Counted from the first letter of the stretch, positions 1 through 7,981 are shown. The stretch: 38,577 nt of DNA from Armatimonadota bacterium (GCA_013203665.1 JABMPU010000059.1:1-38577), one strand, 5' to 3'. Notes: generated from the letters alone by a model not told the origin. Numbers and translations: made by a program.

Positions 1-18
1 TCTCGAGCTTATTCAACA

Positions 19-53
19 GGGTTTCCAGGCAGGCTTCGCTGCAGGGAAATCCT
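19..53. other. Imperfect dyad at left edge
   Basis: Bases 1-78 hold no gene. Within them TTTCC and GCAG on the left face CTGC and GGAAA on the right around a short loop, giving an interrupted hairpin. It lies downstream of the minus-strand DUF6602 gene, so it could end that transcript, but no T-run follows on that strand. It could also be part of an element cut off by the window edge. Confidence 0.3.
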
Positions 54-78
54 TAATTTGTTACCTGCATTAAGTTGC

Positions 79-948
79 TCATTCACTTTTCTGCTTTTTC
101 ATTTTATATATTTTAATATCTGATCCCGAAATCATAAAGTCTTCTGTGGTAGTCATATAATTTGAAATACTAAACGGAGAAATTTGGCAAGAATTTAGAT
201 GATTAATTATTTGATTAAACATCATACCTAAACAACTAATCCCTGGTTTCTTTGATTCAATCCAAGTATCCATTATTGGGTTCTCATCTTCAATTTTAGT
301 GATTATTCTTTTTTCTTTAATATTACCGAAAATGAAAAATCCATAATTGAGTATGTAAACATCATTTGGCATAAATTTATAATCATCATCAATTAATAAA
401 TCATCAAATCCTTCTTCATCAATTGCAAATAGAAAAGAGAATAATGGATTTTTATATTTTTTATTTGTTCGCATATTTACGATATCAAAAAAGCTTGATT
501 TCGAATTTAATTTACCACCGAAAATAGAGTTTTCATTCAATTTTCTTTTCATATCAACCTTGAGATGTTTTATCTTTTTACCAAATTCAATTAGATCATT
601 TTTTCTAAGAGTTTTTTTAATTTCTCCAATAGCTAAAACAGATTCAATTGGATAAAAGACTGTTTTATTTTGTGACTCAAAAAACTTTGGTGTGCTTAGC
701 CTATCAAAAATTATAATATCAAATTGTTTACTTACTCTACCTTCAGAATTTACAATATGACCTTGCTTAACTAAATATCTTTCAGGTAAAAAAAGGCTAA
801 TTTTCTCGCGAATTAAGTTTTCAATTTCATCACCAGAAGATTTAATATTACCAGCTCCATAAATACTTTCTGCTTTAGTTTTAGCAGCGTTTATTTCACC
901 AATAATACCATTCATTATTTTACTAAATTTTAATTCTTTAATCTTCAA
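79..948 (-). CDS. DUF6602 family protein, nuclease-fold-like
   Basis: The protein has 289 residues and matches my memory of the DUF6602 family: SGDEIENLIR near residues 38-47, KQFDIIIFDR at 74-83 and SVLAIGEIKKTL at 103-114. D77 followed by E109-x-K111 is the spacing of a PD-(D/E)xK nuclease core, so a nuclease-like fold is plausible; activity is not shown. The start is TTG at 948, chosen because AGGAG stands five bases upstream and the preceding small ORF stops exactly next to it, which suggests translational coupling. Base composition is very AT-rich. Members of this family are often found in accessory DNA; a defence role here is only inference. The C-terminal half (about 120-289) has no motif I recognise. 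Confidence 0.75.
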   Translation of the reverse strand: MKIKELKFSKIMNGIIGEINAAKTKAESIYGAGNIKSSGDEIENLIREKISLFLPERYLVKQGHIVNSEGRVSKQFDIIIFDRLSTPKFFESQNKTVFYPIESVLAIGEIKKTLRKNDLIEFGKKIKHLKVDMKRKLNENSIFGGKLNSKSSFFDIVNMRTNKKYKNPLFSFLFAIDEEGFDDLLIDDDYKFMPNDVYILNYGFFIFGNIKEKRIITKIEDENPIMDTWIESKKPGISCLGMMFNQIINHLNSCQISPFSISNYMTTTEDFMISGSDIKIYKMKKQKSE

Positions 949-1086
949 TTATTCTCCTATCCATACACATTCAATATTGCAGGTAACATCTGCATGCCAC
1001 GCACAACAATCTGTTGTACATAACCAACTTATAGTTACGGTTAATTGCTGACAATGTCTTTTTTTCTGGTGGTTATTATACAACAT
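949..1086 (-). CDS. Small Cys-rich protein, 45 aa, unrecognised
   Basis: This is an uninterrupted 45-codon ORF, ATG at 1084-1086 and TAA at 949-951. AGAGG lies seven bases before the ATG. It has six cysteines (12, 23, 27, 28, 36, 40) and three tryptophans (21, 30, 42), with a C-x3-CC-x-WH block in the middle. The stop codon directly abuts the TTG start of the DUF6602 gene, so the two are probably one transcript. There is no signal peptide or membrane segment. Cysteine pairs could bind metal or form disulfides. I know no family for it; it could be a small partner of the DUF6602 protein, a precursor peptide, or a chance ORF. The ribosome binding site and exact junction favour a real gene. Confidence 0.5.
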   Translation of the reverse strand: MLYNNHQKKRHCQQLTVTISWLCTTDCCAWHADVTCNIECVWIGE

Positions 1087-1113
1087 ACTCAATCCTCTAA
1101 ATTTATATCGTCT

Positions 1114-1142
1114 AAAGGACTCTGAATCCTCGAAAGTCCTTT
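1114..1142 (-). promoter_or_regulatory. Leader hairpin before the Cys-rich ORF
   Basis: AAAGGACT and AGTCCTTT form a perfect 8-bp stem around a 13-base loop. It sits 28 bases upstream of the 45-codon ORF and downstream of a TATAAT box, so it should lie in the 5' untranslated leader. No T-run follows on the minus strand, so it is not a simple terminator. Confidence 0.4.
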
Positions 1143-1181
1143 CTTTGTAATATGGGTATAAATCTCAGTAGTTTTAGAACT

Positions 1182-1187
1182 ATTATA
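1182..1187 (-). promoter_or_regulatory. Candidate -10 box of the accessory pair
   Basis: On the minus strand a perfect TATAAT occurs here, about 95 bases before the small ORF. The expected -35 position (about 1204-1210) reads only TATTAG-like, so the promoter is weakly supported. Confidence 0.3.
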
Positions 1188-1339
1188 AATCAGAATTTTC
1201 GTCTCTAATATTTTCATATATTTACAATTAAATTAATTTAGCTTAAAGTTATTGTTATTAAATTTTAGTCAAATAAAAAAAACATAAAACAGGAGAAAAG
1301 GAGAGGAGAATAAGGAAGAGTCGGTTCGAGTCGGTGTAC

Positions 1340-1403
1340 GTCAGTGGCATGTTCATCGATTCCCGATTGCTCGGGAATGACAGACAGGTTATTTTCTAAT
1401 TTC
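1340..1403. repeat. REP-like palindromic repeat, copy A
   Basis: The unit runs from GTCAGTGGCATGTTCAT through the hairpin ATTCCCGA-TTGC-TCGGGAAT and on to TGACAG and an AT-rich tail. A diverged second copy lies 97 bases further on. The GGGAATGACA end also occurs at 29151-29160. The interval 1087-1495 otherwise holds only the leader and A-rich sequence. Confidence 0.6.
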
Positions 1404-1436
1404 TTAAAAATGAAGAGTCAGAGCATACCAGTGAAT

Positions 1437-1500
1437 GTCAGCGGCATGTTCATAGATTCCCGCTTCCGCGATAATGACAGGTTAGTTTTTAATTTTCAAT
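1437..1500. repeat. REP-like palindromic repeat, copy B
   Basis: This copy aligns with the unit at 1340-1403 over its whole length, from GTCAGCGGCATGTTCAT to the tail. Its hairpin is damaged (CGCTTCCGCGATAAT in place of a matching right arm). It touches the 3' end of the aminotransferase gene, whose stop codon begins at 1498 on the minus strand. Confidence 0.55.
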
Positions 1501-2689
1501 TTCTTTTTTTATATTCTTCCAGACCCTGTCTTAAAATATCCATAGCAGTTTTCAGGTCATTCTCATTGAGTACATAAGCAATTCTTATTTCGTTTTTCCC
1601 AATTCCGGGTGTAGCATAAAATCCCTGTGCAGGTGCAAACATCACGGTTTCATTATTAACGGAGAAGTCTTCCAGAAGCCACCTGGCAAAATCTTCCGCA
1701 TCATCAATTGGTAACTTGGCAATAATGTAAAAAGCTCCTTCCGGTTTGATGCAAACTATGCCGTCAATTTTTTGCAGTTCATCAAAAACGATATTTCTCC
1801 GTATATCATATTCCCTCAGGATTTCCACAAAATATTGTGCTTCAATATCTATGCAAGCATTTGCAGCAAGTTGGTCAATTGTGGGAGGGCAAAGTCTGGC
1901 TTGAGCAAATTTCAAAACAGAAGCTATTAATTGTTTATTTCTTGAAATCAAGCATCCAATGCGAGCACCGCAGGCACTGTATCTTTTGGAAATGCTGTCC
2001 ACCATAATTGCGAGTTCTTCCATTCCTGATATATCCAGAATACTTGTATGAGTAAGACCATCATACACAAATTCACGATATACTTCATCGGATATCACGA
2101 AGAGATTATTTTCTTTAGCTATTTTTGCTGCTCTTTCAATATCTTTTTTTGGATAAACAGTTCCTGTGGGATTCCCCGGATTGCACAACATAATCGCTTT
2201 GGTTTTGGCAGAAATAAGAGCTCTGATTTCATTATCGCTTGGCAGGCAAAATCCATTTTCAACCTGAGTAGTTAAGGGAATTATTTTCACTCCAGTCATT
2301 GTAGCAAAGCCGTTATAATTTGTATAAAACGGTTCCGGAATGATAATTTCATCTCCCTGATTGCAGGTGGCGAGCATGGCAAAAATTATTGCTTCAGAGC
2401 CGGCAGTTGTAACGATAATATCGTCAACATCGATCGTGATGTTATGTTTCTGATAATAATTCACCAGGTTTTCACGATAAATATCGAGTCCTTGCGAAGG
2501 ACCGTAAGCTAAAACTTTATCATGATAACTTGCATAAACATCCAGCATCTCTTTTGGAGTTTCGATATCCGGCTGCCCGATATTCAGGTGATAAATCTTT
2601 ATTCCTCGTTTTTTGGCATTATTTGCATAAGGCATCAATTTCCTGATGGGTGATGCCTGAATATTGATTGCTCGTTCTGAAAGTTTCAT
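1496..2689 (-). CDS. PLP-dependent aminotransferase, class I/II
   Basis: The 397-residue protein is a fold-type I aminotransferase of the aspartate aminotransferase (AspB-like) group. It shows NPGNPTGT at about 170-177, SDEVYREF around D201/Y204 for the cofactor ring, SISKRYSACGARIG with the PLP lysine at K235, and the usual length of near 400. It would move an amino group between an amino acid and a 2-oxo acid in the cytoplasm; the substrate cannot be read from the sequence. ATG at 2689 has GAGG seven bases upstream. It stands alone, separated from the acyltransferase gene by 281 bases containing a long hairpin. The last codons (EEYKKRN) abut the REP-like repeat. Confidence 0.9.
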   Translation of the reverse strand: MKLSERAINIQASPIRKLMPYANNAKKRGIKIYHLNIGQPDIETPKEMLDVYASYHDKVLAYGPSQGLDIYRENLVNYYQKHNITIDVDDIIVTTAGSEAIIFAMLATCNQGDEIIIPEPFYTNYNGFATMTGVKIIPLTTQVENGFCLPSDNEIRALISAKTKAIMLCNPGNPTGTVYPKKDIERAAKIAKENNLFVISDEVYREFVYDGLTHTSILDISGMEELAIMVDSISKRYSACGARIGCLISRNKQLIASVLKFAQARLCPPTIDQLAANACIDIEAQYFVEILREYDIRRNIVFDELQKIDGIVCIKPEGAFYIIAKLPIDDAEDFARWLLEDFSVNNETVMFAPAQGFYATPGIGKNEIRIAYVLNENDLKTAMDILRQGLEEYKKRN

Positions 2690-2808
2690 AATTTCCTCGT
2701 TTATATTTTTTACACGAATTTCACGAAATCCTTTTCATTGATTAAAATTGATGGATTAAAGTAAAGTTTAATTTCATAATATTTTCCTGTGAAAACATTT
2801 TCAGCAAG

Positions 2809-2903
2809 ACTTGACTAGCAATGACCAAAGGGAATGTGAGTCGAGGATTGTGACCATTTTTTAGTCAGCTTGTTCTCGACTCGCACTTCGTCACAAGTCA
2901 AGT
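2809..2903. repeat. Long imperfect hairpin between genes
   Basis: The left arm (2809-2845) begins ACTTGACT and ends GAGTCGAG; the right arm (2875-2903) begins CTCGACTC and ends AGTCAAGT. The arms are complementary with a few mismatches and a bulge in the left arm. It fills most of the 281-base space 2690-2970, which also has a short CACGAATTTCACGAA-type repeat near 2712. It could terminate the acyltransferase transcript or be a mobile palindrome; no T-run is present. Confidence 0.5.
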
Positions 2904-2970
2904 TCGACCTTTAAATTTTTCTGTTTTCATCAATGCTTCTGTTTTTCTCTGTTTACATCAATGATTCAGT

Positions 2971-3576
2971 TTACCTCAATGAATTTTTTATTGTTAATTT
3001 ATCCATAACTTCCTGAACTAATGGCAATTTACTTTCTATTTCCTGTTTGGAATTAATGAAAATCGGTTTACCATAACTTACATTAACTTTAGTAAATGGA
3101 ATCGGTAACCTGAATCCATCCCATGAATTGAAAACTTTTTCTCTTTGGATATCAACAGCCACCGGAATGATGGGAAGATGTGTGAAATAGGCAATATATA
3201 ATAAGCCATCCTTTATTTTTTCTGGAGGACCTTTGGGACCGTCCGGTGTTACACCAATAGGAAATCTATTTGAGAGTTTTTTCATTTCTTTCACAGCTTT
3301 GCTTCCACCTCTTCGGGATGAGCCGCGGACAGGTTGATAGCCCAGTACTTTAGCTGGACCGGCTATTAGTTCACCATCTTTGGAAGATGAGACTAAAATC
3401 ACAATTTTTTCAAATTTTCTCAGTAACAACAAAGGAATTATATTTCGATGCCAGAAAGCGTAAATAACAATTCCTTTTGGTTGGGTAGTTAAAAGGTTAT
3501 ATCTGAAAGTAAATCCTAAAAGTAATAATAATATTGCTATTATATATTTTTCGATAAAAAAAATGATTTTATTCAT
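2971..3576 (-). CDS. LPLAT-family acyltransferase (DUF374)
   Basis: The 201-residue protein carries a hydrophobic N-terminus (about 3-24) that probably holds it to the inner membrane. It has the DUF374 pattern: AFWHRN with the catalytic-type His43, SSSKDGE at 63-69, RGSSRRGG at 84-91 and TPDGPKGP at 110-117. The family transfers acyl chains to lipid substrates and usually sits in LPS clusters, where a lipid A or Kdo-lipid acyl acceptor is suspected. The start overlaps the end of lpxB by eight bases, so the two are probably co-translated. The substrate is not shown by the sequence. Confidence 0.82.
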   Translation of the reverse strand: MNKIIFFIEKYIIAILLLLLGFTFRYNLLTTQPKGIVIYAFWHRNIIPLLLLRKFEKIVILVSSSKDGELIAGPAKVLGYQPVRGSSRRGGSKAVKEMKKLSNRFPIGVTPDGPKGPPEKIKDGLLYIAYFTHLPIIPVAVDIQREKVFNSWDGFRLPIPFTKVNVSYGKPIFINSKQEIESKLPLVQEVMDKLTIKNSLR

Positions 3577-4708
3577 TCAGCAAATTCTCAATAATTTTTG
3601 CAACTTCTTTAGATGCAGACTTGCTTCCCAAAATTTCATGAAGTTCTTTTAATTCATCAGAAATTTTATTATATTTTACTTTTGAATTTATGATTTCCGA
3701 AATTTTATTATGAATAGATTTTCCATGTGCTTCATCCTGAATTAGTTCCGGAATAATATCCTTATCCAATACAATGTTCGGTAGTCCGATCCTTTTGATT
3801 TTGATAAATCGCTTACCGAGTTCATAGGAAATTTTACTGGTTTTATAGACGATCAGAAATGGAGTTCCGAGATACGCAGTTTCCAGGGTTGCAGTGCCGG
3901 AAGTAACCACCAGGAAATCGCAATATTTCATCATTTCATAATTATGATTTTTTATGATTTTAATATTTTGATTTGCAGAATTTTCAATGGTTTTCCGAAA
4001 AAGTTTATCAGAAACAGTTGCAGCTTTGGATACCAGGAATTCATATTTTTCAGCATCGAAAAAAGAAATTGATTTGATATATTCAGGTAACATTTTTTTG
4101 ATTTCAGTATCCCTGCTTCCCGGTAGAAATCCCAACCATTTCTTATTAGAATCGAGTTTGTATTCTTTAGCAAGATCATTTTTTGCCATCCGGATTTCGA
4201 TTTCTTCGGAAATGGGGTGACCAACGTATGAAGATTTCACGTTTTCTTTTTTAAAATATTTTCCTTCAAAAGGTAGGATATAGGCAACATAATCAGTAAG
4301 TTTTTTCAGTTGAAATATCCTTTGATGTTTCCAAGCCCAGAATTGAGGACAGATAAAATACAGGACTTTTATTTTGAATTTGTGAGCCATTTTTGCGATA
4401 CGCATATTAAGACCTGGGTAATCTGTGAGTACAACTAAATCCGGAGGATTCGTCTTGAAGATTTTCTTTATTTTTAATTCTACTTTTAAGAAGAAAAACA
4501 AGTGTTTGATAACTTCGGAAAAGCCCATCACAGAAAAGCGTTCAAAAGAGAAGATTGGCGTTAATCCTGCCTTTTGCATGTTTTCTCCACCAATTCCGAA
4601 ATATGTTAAATTTTTGTTATTTTTATTTAATTGGGAAATTACCTTTGAGGTGTGCAGATCACCGGAATTTTCTCCGGCAATCCAGAATATTTTTCGAGAA
4701 AATGTCAT
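3569..4708 (-). CDS. lpxB: Lipid-A-disaccharide synthase
   Basis: At 379 residues this is a full-length LpxB, a GT19 glycosyltransferase that joins UDP-2,3-diacylglucosamine and lipid X to make the lipid A disaccharide at the inner membrane. Visible marks are GENSGD at 12-17, GIGGENM at 38-44, SVMGFSEV at 59-66, TDYPGLN at 95-101, CPQFWAWK at 120-127, then FLPGSRDTEI and TSGTATLETAYLGTP in the C-terminal half, which holds the UDP-sugar site. Its ATG shares bases with the TAA of the upstream gene (TAATG), and its end overlaps the acyltransferase start, so three genes form a tight operon. Its presence implies an LPS-containing outer membrane. Confidence 0.95.
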   Translation of the reverse strand: MTFSRKIFWIAGENSGDLHTSKVISQLNKNNKNLTYFGIGGENMQKAGLTPIFSFERFSVMGFSEVIKHLFFFLKVELKIKKIFKTNPPDLVVLTDYPGLNMRIAKMAHKFKIKVLYFICPQFWAWKHQRIFQLKKLTDYVAYILPFEGKYFKKENVKSSYVGHPISEEIEIRMAKNDLAKEYKLDSNKKWLGFLPGSRDTEIKKMLPEYIKSISFFDAEKYEFLVSKAATVSDKLFRKTIENSANQNIKIIKNHNYEMMKYCDFLVVTSGTATLETAYLGTPFLIVYKTSKISYELGKRFIKIKRIGLPNIVLDKDIIPELIQDEAHGKSIHNKISEIINSKVKYNKISDELKELHEILGSKSASKEVAKIIENLLNE

Positions 4709-5418
4709 TAATTGAGATCTTCAAATAAATTATCAATTTTAGATAAATGGTCCTCATCTAAAGAAAAGTTGATATAATCTGCAAAAACATCCAGGATAAC
4801 AAGTGCATTTACGTTTGCATCTTCTCCATCCAGGCAGGAAAGACGCTTATGGAACGCACTGTTTACTTCATGAATTTCTTCATAAAGGTCGATCAGTCCC
4901 TGCATATTCCAATCCGGTTCAAGACCTTTCTTTTTCCTGAGGAATTGCTTTACAAGATACATAGACATTGAGCGGTACATCGTTTCTTGAATACTGGCAA
5001 AAGGAAGATGAAAACGAACCATGGGTTTTAAATTCGCCAGAATTGGACATCCGGAAGCCGGCATATATATTCCTAAGATGGAGCTGACTCCAGTCTGAAT
5101 AGATGTTCTCTTACAGAATGTACGTTCAGGAGTTTCTATACATACATCCACTTCCTCAAAAGAAACCGAATCGTTGAAGAAATGAACAAGCTCCACCAAG
5201 TTTGCAGCAACCGGACAGTGAGAAAATTCTTTTGAATCTAAAGGGCAATTCGGACATTGGCAAAAAGTAAGTTCTGTCCATTGAGGAAGTTCTTCAGGAG
5301 GTTTGCTGACAACCCTCAAAGTTTTGGGGTCTATAAGAACTTCAAATTGCTTTAAAACTTTCTTCTTATCAGAAAATGTATATAAAAATTTAATAAGCTT
5401 TTCTGAACTGCTTCCCAT
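4708..5418 (-). CDS. Conserved Cys-motif protein (DUF6901-like)
   Basis: I place the start at ATG 5418 (protein MGSSSEK..., 236 residues) because GGAGG stands five bases before it; an in-frame TTG at 5454 has no such site. The protein has FCQCPNCPLDSKEF, then HCPVA, later ERTFCKRTSIQTGVSSILGIYMPASGCPI and KPMVRFHLPFA. These closely resemble a conserved uncharacterised family that I associate, without certainty, with DUF6901. The cysteine groups CxCxxC, CP and GCP suggest metal binding. No membrane segment or signal peptide is seen. It is the first gene of the lpxB operon (TAATG junction), but an LPS role does not follow from that alone. Confidence 0.65.
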   Translation of the reverse strand: MGSSSEKLIKFLYTFSDKKKVLKQFEVLIDPKTLRVVSKPPEELPQWTELTFCQCPNCPLDSKEFSHCPVAANLVELVHFFNDSVSFEEVDVCIETPERTFCKRTSIQTGVSSILGIYMPASGCPILANLKPMVRFHLPFASIQETMYRSMSMYLVKQFLRKKKGLEPDWNMQGLIDLYEEIHEVNSAFHKRLSCLDGEDANVNALVILDVFADYINFSLDEDHLSKIDNLFEDLN

Positions 5419-5475
5419 ATGTTCCTCCATAATGCCTTTCATTGTAGTGAACAATTTCTATTTTCGACTTTATTA

Positions 5476-5505
5476 TTTAATTTAATTTTGTTAAAAATTT
5501 GTCAA
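5476..5505 (-). promoter_or_regulatory. Candidate promoter of the lpxB operon
   Basis: On the minus strand a perfect TTGACA (5500-5505) lies about 80 bases before the first gene of the lpxB operon and is followed at 17-18 bases by an AT-rich AATTAA/ATTAAA stretch. The -35 is good, the -10 poor. Confidence 0.35.
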
Positions 5506-5529
5506 GAAAATCGCTGTAAATTTAACGAA

Positions 5530-6711
5530 TTATATCAAGATTAAAGCAGCGATATAAATTAAAGCTAAACTTATGATTCCGGGAAGAGCTAATTTTTTGA
5601 CAAAATTCTTATATTTTGTTTCGAAGAATTCCAAGGAAAAAGAGACGCACGGGTGAACCGGAGAAATCATATAACCGATAAAAACAGCACTGTACATTAT
5701 TCCGAATATCAGAGGAGTCATGGCTGTTAATCCAAATTTGGCAATAAAAATAGGAACCAGAATGGAAATGGGAAGTTGAATTCTGCCGGTTACAAAACCC
5801 AGAAATGCTCCAATAAATATTATTAGAAAATTCATTGAGAAACCAGCTTTTGCAATTTCGTCAGATACATCAGAAGCTTTGAAAATATTCAGAAAAAGAA
5901 AGATGCCAATTATTATCAGGAAGAATTTCCATGGTTTCATTTTTATGATGATTGGTTTGAAATCTTTAATTTTTATTTTTCCTAGAAAAGCAGTTAATAT
6001 CAGGCTTACAGAAATTCCCATTAAGAGTGAGACTTCGTCCATTATTTTCAGTTTCGTAAGAGTCACGTGAATTACGGGAGCAGAAAGGATAATAAAAATT
6101 GGAGTTAACAGTTTTTTGTAATCGATTTTATGAGGAGCTGGCATTTTTCCGGAAATGTTTTTTAATAAAAAAATGTAACCAAGAATACTCAAAATGAAAG
6201 AGGTTGGAATGATATAAATCAGTACAGAATAAAGATTTAAATCTGCTATCTTGGCGCTTGGCAATAATGCTCCCAATGGATAGATCAAAATTAAAATATG
6301 ACGAAACCAGACATTAATCGCTGCAAAAGTTTCATCTTGAATATCTTCGCCGGCTTTTATCAGCATTGGAGCTGAAAGAAGTGCACCTCCTGGAAGAGGT
6401 AATAATCCTAAAAAAGCTGGTGCAAAGGCAAGGAATCCTTTTCTACTTATTTGCAGATTATTAACCAGATTTCCGAGCAGACCGGAAGTTTGTAATGCTC
6501 TGCCGATAATCGGGATAAGACCTACAGCGAGAGCTAAAAGTAAAATCGAAACATCTGTTAAGGTGTGAGCGATTTCTACAAACAATAAGTTTATTTTGAG
6601 GTTGAAGATTCCCAGAATTAAAGCACCTACAAACATTCCGAGCCAGAGATTTTTCCGGGCAATAATCAACAATAAGGAAAGTGATAAAATAAAACTTAAC
6701 CAGATCAGCAC
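5530..6711 (-). CDS. DUF401 family integral membrane protein
   Basis: The 393-residue protein is almost wholly hydrophobic, with roughly ten to twelve predicted membrane spans. PAFLGLLPLPGGALLSAPM near 115-133 and the surrounding pattern (ISRKGF, RHILILIYPLGALLPSA) fit the DUF401 family, which resembles anion-permease-like transporters; no substrate is established. The start is GTG at 6711, and its first base is the last base of the TAG stop of the yjbQ gene, a TAGTG coupling junction. Nothing in the sequence points to the transported compound. Confidence 0.75.
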   Translation of the reverse strand: MLIWLSFILSLSLLLIIARKNLWLGMFVGALILGIFNLKINLLFVEIAHTLTDVSILLLALAVGLIPIIGRALQTSGLLGNLVNNLQISRKGFLAFAPAFLGLLPLPGGALLSAPMLIKAGEDIQDETFAAINVWFRHILILIYPLGALLPSAKIADLNLYSVLIYIIPTSFILSILGYIFLLKNISGKMPAPHKIDYKKLLTPIFIILSAPVIHVTLTKLKIMDEVSLLMGISVSLILTAFLGKIKIKDFKPIIIKMKPWKFFLIIIGIFLFLNIFKASDVSDEIAKAGFSMNFLIIFIGAFLGFVTGRIQLPISILVPIFIAKFGLTAMTPLIFGIMYSAVFIGYMISPVHPCVSFSLEFFETKYKNFVKKLALPGIISLALIYIAALILI

Positions 6712-7106
6712 TAGGCAATTCCTAAAATAATTTTTCTGTTTCGAGGTCCGTCAAATTCACAGAAGAAGATTCCCTGCCAGGTACCCAGAACCAGATTTCC
6801 ATTACTGATAAGAATTTCTTGTGAACAACCCACGATTGTGCTTTTTGTATGAGCATCCGAGTTTCCTTCGAGATGACGGAATTGTGCAAGATGCGGTGAT
6901 ATTTTATTTAAAGCCAGAGTAATATCGTGCGGAACACTTGGATCAGCATTTTCATTGATGGTAACTGCTGCTGTTGTGTGAGGAACATAAATCGTTATTT
7001 TTCCGTTTATTATTTTGGATTCGTTCACAAAATTTTTCACTTTATGTGTGATATCAATAAATTCTTCTCGTTTAGATGATGATACATTAATTTGTTCGAT
7101 TTTCAT
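6711..7106 (-). CDS. yjbQ: YjbQ/UPF0047 family protein
   Basis: With ATG at 7106, preceded by CGGAGA at four bases, the protein has 131 residues, the normal size. It has the family marks VPHTTAAVTINENADPSV and HLEGNSDAHTKS, then GTWQGIFFCEFDGPRNRKI at the end, with several conserved histidines around a likely metal site. The family is often annotated as secondary thiamine-phosphate synthase on weak biochemical grounds, so the role is uncertain. An in-frame TTG further upstream lacks a ribosome binding site. It is coupled to the DUF401 gene. Confidence 0.85.
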   Translation of the reverse strand: MKIEQINVSSSKREEFIDITHKVKNFVNESKIINGKITIYVPHTTAAVTINENADPSVPHDITLALNKISPHLAQFRHLEGNSDAHTKSTIVGCSQEILISNGNLVLGTWQGIFFCEFDGPRNRKIILGIA

Positions 7107-7210
7107 ATATTCTCCGAAATTCAAAATTTTAAGCTAAATAAATATGTCAATTAAATTGAACCAGCTAATAACCTTGAAAAGTTTTAAGAGATTTCTCTTC
7201 CGACAGTAAT

Positions 7211-7255
7211 TTTTCAATGGTTGAAATCCAGAATTGTCTGTATAACCATTGAAAA
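7211..7255. repeat. 12-bp stem hairpin between divergent genes
   Basis: TTTTCAATGGTT (7211-7222) and AACCATTGAAAA (7244-7255) are perfect reverse complements around a 21-base loop. It sits in the 389-base space between yjbQ (minus) and the PspC gene (plus). No T-run follows on either strand. Confidence 0.55.
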
Positions 7256-7405
7256 GGTCTAATTGAGAGAGTTCCTCTGTGGGTAAACCGTTTTCAAAGT
7301 AAATTCGAATGAAATAAATATTGACTCAGAAAGTCTGAATTTTTTAGTAAAATCAGTAAAGAGAAATAAGGTTGAAGCTAATTTATTAATAAGAAAAATT
7401 TTCGT

Positions 7406-7477
7406 GCTATTTCGCGTGTTTCGCGGGTAAAAAATAAAGTAAATTTCTAGAGCTATTTCGCGTGTTTCGCGGGTAAA
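7406..7477 (+). repeat. 26-bp perfect direct repeat pair
   Basis: The 26-base unit at 7406-7431 recurs without change at 7452-7477. Each contains TTTCGCGTGTTTCGCGGG. The second copy ends just before the ribosome binding site of the PspC gene. The unit looks like the common dispersed CACGAAT/TTCGCG-type intergenic repeats. Confidence 0.7.
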
Positions 7478-7495
7478 TAAAAGTTGGAGGATGAA

Positions 7496-7912
7496 ATGAA
7501 GAAGCTGCATATTTCACATAAAAACAAAATGCTAACCGGTGTTTGCGGGGGATTATCAGAATCTTTTGGCATTAATGCAATGATAATCAGATTGATATTT
7601 ATTATTACTCTTTTCTTTGGCGGAACAGGTATCATAGCTTACCTGATTTTGTTTGCGGTACTTCCCAAAAGCCAGCAAGAGAAGGATATTATCGATATCG
7701 AACCTGAGCCGGAAGAAGAAATGCAGAATAAAATCTATCGAAAATGGGATGATAGAATGATTGCCGGAGTCTGCTCTGGAATTGCTCAATACTTGAATTG
7801 GGATGTGAGTTTAATCAGGATTGCATTTTTGATTATGTCTTTCATTGGTGGAGTTGGTGTTGTTTTATATGCTATTTTCTGGTTTATGTTTCCGAATGAA
7901 GAAAATATTTAG
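7496..7912 (+). CDS. Protein with two PspC domains
   Basis: ATG at 7496 follows GGAGG by five bases, giving 138 residues. There are two PspC units: KKLHISHKNKMLTGVCGGLS to about residue 58, and KIYRKWDDRMIAGVCSGIA from about 78 to the end. Each has the basic-rich entry, the G-V-C-x-G-I/L turn and one hydrophobic span (FIITLFFGGTGIIAYLILF; FLIMSFIGGVGVVLYAIFW), joined by an acidic linker. PspC domains belong to envelope stress sensing in the phage-shock response, but no pspA or pspB is here, so the role is only by family. It is transcribed divergently from yjbQ. Confidence 0.85.
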   Translation: MKKLHISHKNKMLTGVCGGLSESFGINAMIIRLIFIITLFFGGTGIIAYLILFAVLPKSQQEKDIIDIEPEPEEEMQNKIYRKWDDRMIAGVCSGIAQYLNWDVSLIRIAFLIMSFIGGVGVVLYAIFWFMFPNEENI

Positions 7913-7981
7913 CAACGAACAAAACCAACAAAACGAACAAAAAAAACTTACGAATAGTTGAATGAAATTATAAATGGAAAA

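Noticed and set aside
1-78. attC-like integron site at the left edge
   Set aside because: ATTCAAC at 11-17 and the bulged dyad recall an attC, but the matching right core is GTTACCT, which does not fit GTTRRRY, and there is no second site or integrase in the window.
7406-7477. CRISPR array
   Set aside because: Only two repeat copies, 20-base spacing, no further units and no cas genes.
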